64,000 nucleotides of DNA from Chitinophaga nivalis (GTDB taxonomy: Bacteria > Bacteroidota > Bacteroidia > Chitinophagales > Chitinophagaceae). Location: NCBI RefSeq assembly GCF_025989125.1, contig NZ_JAPDNR010000001.1:186001-250000 (forward strand). The letters are read 5' to 3'. This document shows positions 60,172 through 64,000 of this stretch, in pieces. Position 1 is the stretch's first letter. Every line of letters begins with the position of its first letter. Made by a program: the position numbers and the translations under genes. Under the pieces are notes generated by a model that worked only from the letters and a program-made list of their open reading frames with translations, did no database searches and was not told where the DNA came from.

Positions 60172-61242
60172 ATGAAGGTGCATAATTTTAACGCAGGTCC
60201 TTCTGTATTACCCAACGAGGTATTGTACAAAGCCAGCAAAGCCCTGATCGACTTTGAAGGTTCGGGGATGTCTATACTGGAAATCGGCCATCGGACAGCA
60301 CCATTTATAGCGGTGATGGAAGAGGCCCGCAGCCTGGTGAGGGAATTGATGCAGCTTGATGACGACTTTGAAGTGCTTTATTTACACGGCGGTGCGACTA
60401 CACAGTTTATGCAGATTCCTATGAACCTGCTGGAAAACAGTGAGTCGGCAGCTTATGTAGATACCGGTGTTTGGTCCAATAAGGCTATCAAGGAAGCAAA
60501 ATTGTTTGGTTATACAGATGTAGTGGCCAGCTCCAAAGAAAGCAATTACAACCACATCCCAAAACAGTTCACGATCCCGCCCCAGGCAAGCTATCTCCAC
60601 ATCACTACCAACAACACCATTTATGGTACACAATGGCATATGACCCCTGTCACCGATGTGCCCCTGGTAGCTGATATGAGCAGTGATATCATGAGCCGCA
60701 GTATGGACTTCAACAAATACTCGCTGATATATGCAGGCGTACAAAAAAACATGGGCGCCGCCGGCGCTACCATGGTAGCCATACGCAAAAGCATCTTAGG
60801 AAAAGTATCCCGCAAAATCCCTTCTATCCTGGATTACAGGAATCATATAGAAAACGGATCCATGCTGAATACCCCTCCTGTTTTTGCCGTATATATTTCG
60901 ATGCTCACCCTACGCTGGCTGAAAGAACAGGGAGGCATTCCCGCCATTGAAAAAATCAATGACCGGAAAGCCGCTTTGCTGTACGATGAAATTGACCACA
61001 ATCCACTGTTCCGTGGCACCGTGGTTAAGGAAGACCGCAGCAAAATGAACGCCTGCTTTATCATGGACAAACCCGAAATGGAAGAAGAGTTCCTCAAATT
61101 CTGCAAGAAAGAAGACATTGTAGGCATTAAAGGACACCGGCTTTCCGGCGGCTTCCGGGTATCTATGTATAACGCATTGCCCTATGAAAGCGTAGAAGTA
61201 ATGGTAGAAGCCATGAAATACTTCTCCCTGAAGAAAGCATAA
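60172..61242 (+). CDS. serC: 3-phosphoserine/phosphohydroxythreonine transaminase
   Basis: PLP aminotransferase making 3-phosphoserine from 3-phosphohydroxypyruvate, also used in PLP synthesis. The N-terminus MKVHNFNAGPSVLPNEV is the family start; the GTG at 60133 upstream is only an open-frame extension. LHGGATTQFMQIPMN binds PLP, and the Schiff-base Lys192 is in IYAGVQKNMGAAG. GHRLSGGFRVSMYNA closes the enzyme. It is 356 aa and followed by DUF1015, a partnership seen widely. Confidence 0.96.
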   Translation: MKVHNFNAGPSVLPNEVLYKASKALIDFEGSGMSILEIGHRTAPFIAVMEEARSLVRELMQLDDDFEVLYLHGGATTQFMQIPMNLLENSESAAYVDTGVWSNKAIKEAKLFGYTDVVASSKESNYNHIPKQFTIPPQASYLHITTNNTIYGTQWHMTPVTDVPLVADMSSDIMSRSMDFNKYSLIYAGVQKNMGAAGATMVAIRKSILGKVSRKIPSILDYRNHIENGSMLNTPPVFAVYISMLTLRWLKEQGGIPAIEKINDRKAALLYDEIDHNPLFRGTVVKEDRSKMNACFIMDKPEMEEEFLKFCKKEDIVGIKGHRLSGGFRVSMYNALPYESVEVMVEAMKYFSLKKA

Positions 61243-61256
61243 CCAGGAAATTATTT

Positions 61257-61340
61257 AATTACGAATTAACAGTTATACATTTCCGGGAAGATTAAAAACA
61301 ACTGATCTTCGCGCAAGTGCATAACCGTTAATTCGTATTT
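61257..61340. repeat. 84-bp imperfect hairpin with AATTACGAATTAA ends
   Basis: Arms 61257-61292 and 61305-61340 pair without gaps at 30 of 36 positions around a 12-nt centre. The ends carry AATTACGAATTAA and the inner part GGGAAGAT / ATCTTC. It lies between serC and the DUF1015 gene. Related sequences occur at 26703-26771 and 38826-38913. Confidence 0.6.
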
Positions 61341-61384
61341 TGTAATACTTTATACTATTTTTACCCCACACACATTTTTTTATC

Positions 61385-62629
61385 ATGGCGATTATCAGAC
61401 CCTTTAAAGGATTAAGGCCCAAAGAAGCATTAGCCGCCCAGGTGGCTGCAAGGCCCTACGACGTGCTCAGCTCAGAAGAAGCAAAAGCCGCTGCATCCGG
61501 TAACCCGTATTCATTTTACCATGTTTCCAAATCTGAAATAGATTTACCGGCCGGCATTGATACCCACAGTCAACAGGTATATGACAAAGCTGCCGAAAAC
61601 CTGCAACAACTGGTAAAAGATGGTATCCTGTTTCAGGATGAACAACCCAGCTACTACATCTATAAACTGGTGATGAACGGCCGCGCACAAACCGGTCTCG
61701 TTACCGCTTCCGCCGTAGCCGACTACAACAACGGCATCATTAAAAAACATGAATTCACGCGCCCGGACAAAGAACTGGATCGCATCAATCATATTAAAAC
61801 CACGCTGGCACAAACCGGTAACGTATTTCTGGCCTATAACGACGTGCCGGAAGTAAACGCCCTGATAGAACGCTGGCAGGAACACAACAAACCGCTGTAC
61901 GACTTTACCGCGGACGATGATATCCAGCACACCATCTGGGCCATCAACACCCCCGCCGCTGTACAGGAAGTAACTACCCTGTTTGCCGAAAAAGTACCTT
62001 GTACCTACATCGCAGACGGTCACCACAGAGCAGCATCTGCCAGCCTGGTACAAAAGGAACTGCAAGCCGCCGGCAAAATCACCTCTGTGGAAAATCCGGC
62101 CAACTACTTCCTGACCACCATTTTCCCGGCCAGTCAGTTAGCCATCCTGGACTATAACCGCGTTGTAAAAGACCTCAACGGCCTTAGCAAAGCAGACCTG
62201 TTATCCAGACTGGATTACGACTTCACCGTGGAAGAAACCGGCCATCACCCGCTGCAACCTTCCATGCTGCACGAATTCAGCATGTACCTGGAAGGTAGCT
62301 GGTATCGCCTGGTGGCCAAAGAAGGCACCTACACCACCGATCCTATCGGCATCCTGGATGTAACCATCCTCTCCAACAATATACTGGACAAACTGCTGGA
62401 CATCAAAGACCAGCGTACCGATAAAAGAATTGACTTCGTAGGCGGTATCCGTGGCCTGCAGGAACTGGTTAAACGCGTAGACAGCGGCGAAATGAAAGTC
62501 GCTTTCGCCCTTTATCCGGTAACCATTCAGCAACTGTTTGATATTGCCGACAGCGGTAATGTAATGCCTCCAAAGAGCACCTGGTTTGAACCTAAGCTCC
62601 GCGATGGCCTCCTTACACACGTCATTTAA
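61385..62629 (+). CDS. DUF1015 protein, serine-metabolism associated
   Basis: 414 aa. The N-terminus MAIIRPFKGLRPKEALAAQVAARPYDVLSSEEA is the family signature, and the central motif D211-G-H-H-R215 (IADGHHRAAS) is conserved. DUF1015 genes commonly adjoin serA/serC, as here (142 bp after serC). The DGHHR motif resembles that of ParB-like serine kinases (SerK/SbnI), which would suit the context; this link is inference. No signal peptide, so cytosolic. Confidence 0.92.
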   Translation: MAIIRPFKGLRPKEALAAQVAARPYDVLSSEEAKAAASGNPYSFYHVSKSEIDLPAGIDTHSQQVYDKAAENLQQLVKDGILFQDEQPSYYIYKLVMNGRAQTGLVTASAVADYNNGIIKKHEFTRPDKELDRINHIKTTLAQTGNVFLAYNDVPEVNALIERWQEHNKPLYDFTADDDIQHTIWAINTPAAVQEVTTLFAEKVPCTYIADGHHRAASASLVQKELQAAGKITSVENPANYFLTTIFPASQLAILDYNRVVKDLNGLSKADLLSRLDYDFTVEETGHHPLQPSMLHEFSMYLEGSWYRLVAKEGTYTTDPIGILDVTILSNNILDKLLDIKDQRTDKRIDFVGGIRGLQELVKRVDSGEMKVAFALYPVTIQQLFDIADSGNVMPPKSTWFEPKLRDGLLTHVI

Positions 62630-62640
62630 TCATACCCTGT

Positions 62641-62690
62641 ATTCCCTGTTATGCCAGCGGATCCCTTCCTGCAACGGCATAACAGGGAAT
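62641..62690. terminator. 15-bp perfect hairpin without U-tract after DUF1015
   Basis: ATTCCCTGTTATGCC pairs perfectly with GGCATAACAGGGAAT around a 20-nt loop, 11 bp after the stop. No T-run follows. Confidence 0.6.
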
Positions 62691-62825
62691 CTCTTCCTAT
62701 CTTCCCTCCTTCTTACATAGCTTAATATAACTATATATATCTCTTTACCGCTCCCCCATTTTCAGATTGTTCCGTGGGTAGTTATCTCATTTTCATTACT
62801 TTTACAACAAACGACAGACAAAGGG

Positions 62826-63905
62826 ATGCATATGAGGTCTTCTTTATTGAGTATATTTTTTTTCTTAGCAGGAGTTTTATTTTCATCAACGGTAGCCGCT
62901 CAGGACGCAAAGGAACTGTATAGTACCGCCAACAACTTTATACGTAATGGCGACTATTCCAATGCCATACTGGTATTAAACCAGGCCTTACAACTGGATC
63001 CGGAGAACTTTGAGTATAAGAAACAACTGGGGTTCACCTTCTATCTGAAAGGAGATCTCAATAAAGCCAAGAGCATCATAGAACCACTGCTGAACAGCAA
63101 AGAGGCAGATGTACAGGTATTTCAGATTGCCGGGAATATTTACAAAGGCCGGGAAGACTGGAAAACCGCGCAGCGGATGTACGCCCGGGCACTCAAAAAA
63201 TTCCCGAAAAGCGGCGAACTGTATAACGACAACGGTAACCTGCAGATGAATTTCAAAATGTATGATGCCGCGCTCCGCAGCTGGCTGAAAGGTATTGAAG
63301 AAGATCCTGCCTTCCCCGGTAACTACTACAATGCCGTTAAAACCTACGAATACAGCAATGATCCGGTATGGTGCATCCTCTATGGTGAAACCTTCATGAA
63401 TATGGAAAGCTTCACCACCCGGACCGCCGAAGTACGGAACATCCTGCTGGAAGCCTATAAGAAATTATTCAACGATCCATCTTTATTTGACAGTGTTATT
63501 CCGGATGAAAAAAGCAGGAAAAGCAGAAGCGGTAATGACTTCATACAGGCCTACCGCCAAAGTATGGGCAAACAAATCAGCGTGGTTACCGGCGGTATTG
63601 ATCCCGATGCCCTGCTGATGGTACGTACCCGCTTTATCCTCGACTGGTTTAACTTCTACGGGATGAAATTCCCGGTAGCACTTTTCGATTTTCAACAGCA
63701 GCTGCTGCGCGAAGGCATGTTCGAAGCCTATAATCAATGGCTCTTTGGCCCGGCCGCCAACCAGGCCGGTTACAAAGCATGGGTAGCCTTACATAAACAG
63801 GAGTATGATGCATTCCTGAAATTCCAACGTAATCATCCCCTGAAACCAAGACCGGATGAATACTATAACGACGGGAGATTTACGCTGGCAAATGCGGGAT
63901 ATTAA
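62826..63905 (+). CDS. secreted TPR protein
   Basis: Signal peptide (SSTVAAQ|DAKE) and an N-terminal TPR array: AKELYSTANNFIRNGDYSNAILVLNQALQLDPENFEY, QVFQIAGNIYKGREDWKTAQRMYARALKKFPKSG and a third repeat to about residue 165. A C-terminal ~190-residue region without recognisable repeats follows (SGNDFIQAYRQSMGKQISVVTGG...DWFNFYGMKFPVALFDF). Function unknown. The start is ATG 62826 or 62832; both precede the same signal peptide. 359 aa. Confidence 0.85.
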   Translation: MHMRSSLLSIFFFLAGVLFSSTVAAQDAKELYSTANNFIRNGDYSNAILVLNQALQLDPENFEYKKQLGFTFYLKGDLNKAKSIIEPLLNSKEADVQVFQIAGNIYKGREDWKTAQRMYARALKKFPKSGELYNDNGNLQMNFKMYDAALRSWLKGIEEDPAFPGNYYNAVKTYEYSNDPVWCILYGETFMNMESFTTRTAEVRNILLEAYKKLFNDPSLFDSVIPDEKSRKSRSGNDFIQAYRQSMGKQISVVTGGIDPDALLMVRTRFILDWFNFYGMKFPVALFDFQQQLLREGMFEAYNQWLFGPAANQAGYKAWVALHKQEYDAFLKFQRNHPLKPRPDEYYNDGRFTLANAGY

Positions 63906-63922
63906 ATACACAGGTTTTTTTT

Positions 63923-63991
63923 GATTTACGGATTTAGTGACTTAGCTTCAATGCAATAAGAAATTGCACTGTATTCCCGATCCCGTAAATC
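63923..63991. repeat. intergenic inverted repeat at the window end
   Basis: GATTTACGG (63923-63931) pairs with CCGTAAATC (63983-63991), with an inner TGCAAT / ATTGCA hairpin and a repeated TGACTT. It resembles the GATTTACG-type intergenic repeats common in Chitinophaga-like genomes (recollection). Confidence 0.4.
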
Positions 63992-64000
63992 TCTGACTTG

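Noticed and set aside
1..64000. Prophage, IS element, integrative element or defence island
   Set aside because: No transposase, integrase, phage structural or restriction gene is visible; gene content is housekeeping and envelope functions.

Overview
The window looks like chromosomal backbone of a Bacteroidota bacterium, most likely Chitinophagaceae (Chitinophaga-like). The evidence is the type IX secretion/gliding block gldJ-porU-porV, gldA, a PorP/SprF protein, bacillithiol synthesis (bshA), DUF4292 and EnvC-like genes beside dut, and many upstream elements of the Bacteroidota form TAnnTTTG. There are about 45 protein genes on both strands. I found no rRNA, tRNA, IS element, prophage or CRISPR array.

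Layout. 1-3.5 kb: rRNA modification genes rlmN (5' end outside the window), an RluB/RsuA-type pseudouridine synthase with a long repetitive basic extension, and an RluA-type synthase. 3.7-7.2 kb: 1-Cys peroxiredoxin, an unknown gene divergent from a WYL regulator, and a LolA-like secreted protein. 7.3-13.9 kb: adenine deaminase, AnmK, a VWA protein, upp and PorP/SprF. 14.2-20.5 kb: CysZ/EI24 membrane protein, RsmI-like methylase, a coiled-coil/barrel protein, a small anchored protein, an M28 peptidase and bshA. 20.5-27.3 kb: a minus-strand run ispF-dut-TPR lipoprotein-DUF4292 lipoprotein-two EnvC-like paralogues. 27.4-33.9 kb: porV and porU on minus, divergent from gldJ on plus. 33.9-43.7 kb: bcp, an M23 peptidase, gldA, eno, an FtsB/DivIC protein, a 72-aa unknown, nth, a nucleoside-type MFS permease, a Gfo/Idh/MocA oxidoreductase and a DUF6134-like secreted protein. 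43.8-51 kb: KorA-type alpha subunit, Bax inhibitor-1 protein, a 725-bp gene-free stretch, a GIN-domain lipoprotein, a Gly-rich 2H phosphoesterase and kynureninase. 51.3-58 kb: tetR-tolC-MFP-RND efflux operon. 58.3-64 kb: DUF502, zinc phospholipase C, serC, DUF1015 and a TPR protein.

How the genes work together. Three groups concern the cell envelope: T9SS/gliding (PorU, PorV, GldJ, GldA, PorP/SprF), wall remodelling and division (AnmK, two degenerate EnvC-like LytM proteins, an intact M23 peptidase, FtsB/DivIC), and a complete tripartite efflux pump with its own repressor. The other genes are mainly housekeeping nucleotide, serine, isoprenoid, redox and RNA-modification functions.

The most unusual points are: (i) a gene-free 725-bp interval with a run of small hairpins ending in an intrinsic terminator, a candidate unannotated RNA; (ii) a 2H phosphoesterase fused to about 200 residues of RGG-like Gly repeats and placed directly behind kynU; (iii) a set of gene-end hairpins without U-tracts, several sharing GGAAGAT or AATTACGAATTAA; (iv) a well-placed candidate TetR operator; and (v) promoter elements only 4-6 nt from start codons, suggesting leaderless mRNAs. 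All functional calls rest on motif and family recognition by eye; no database search was run.
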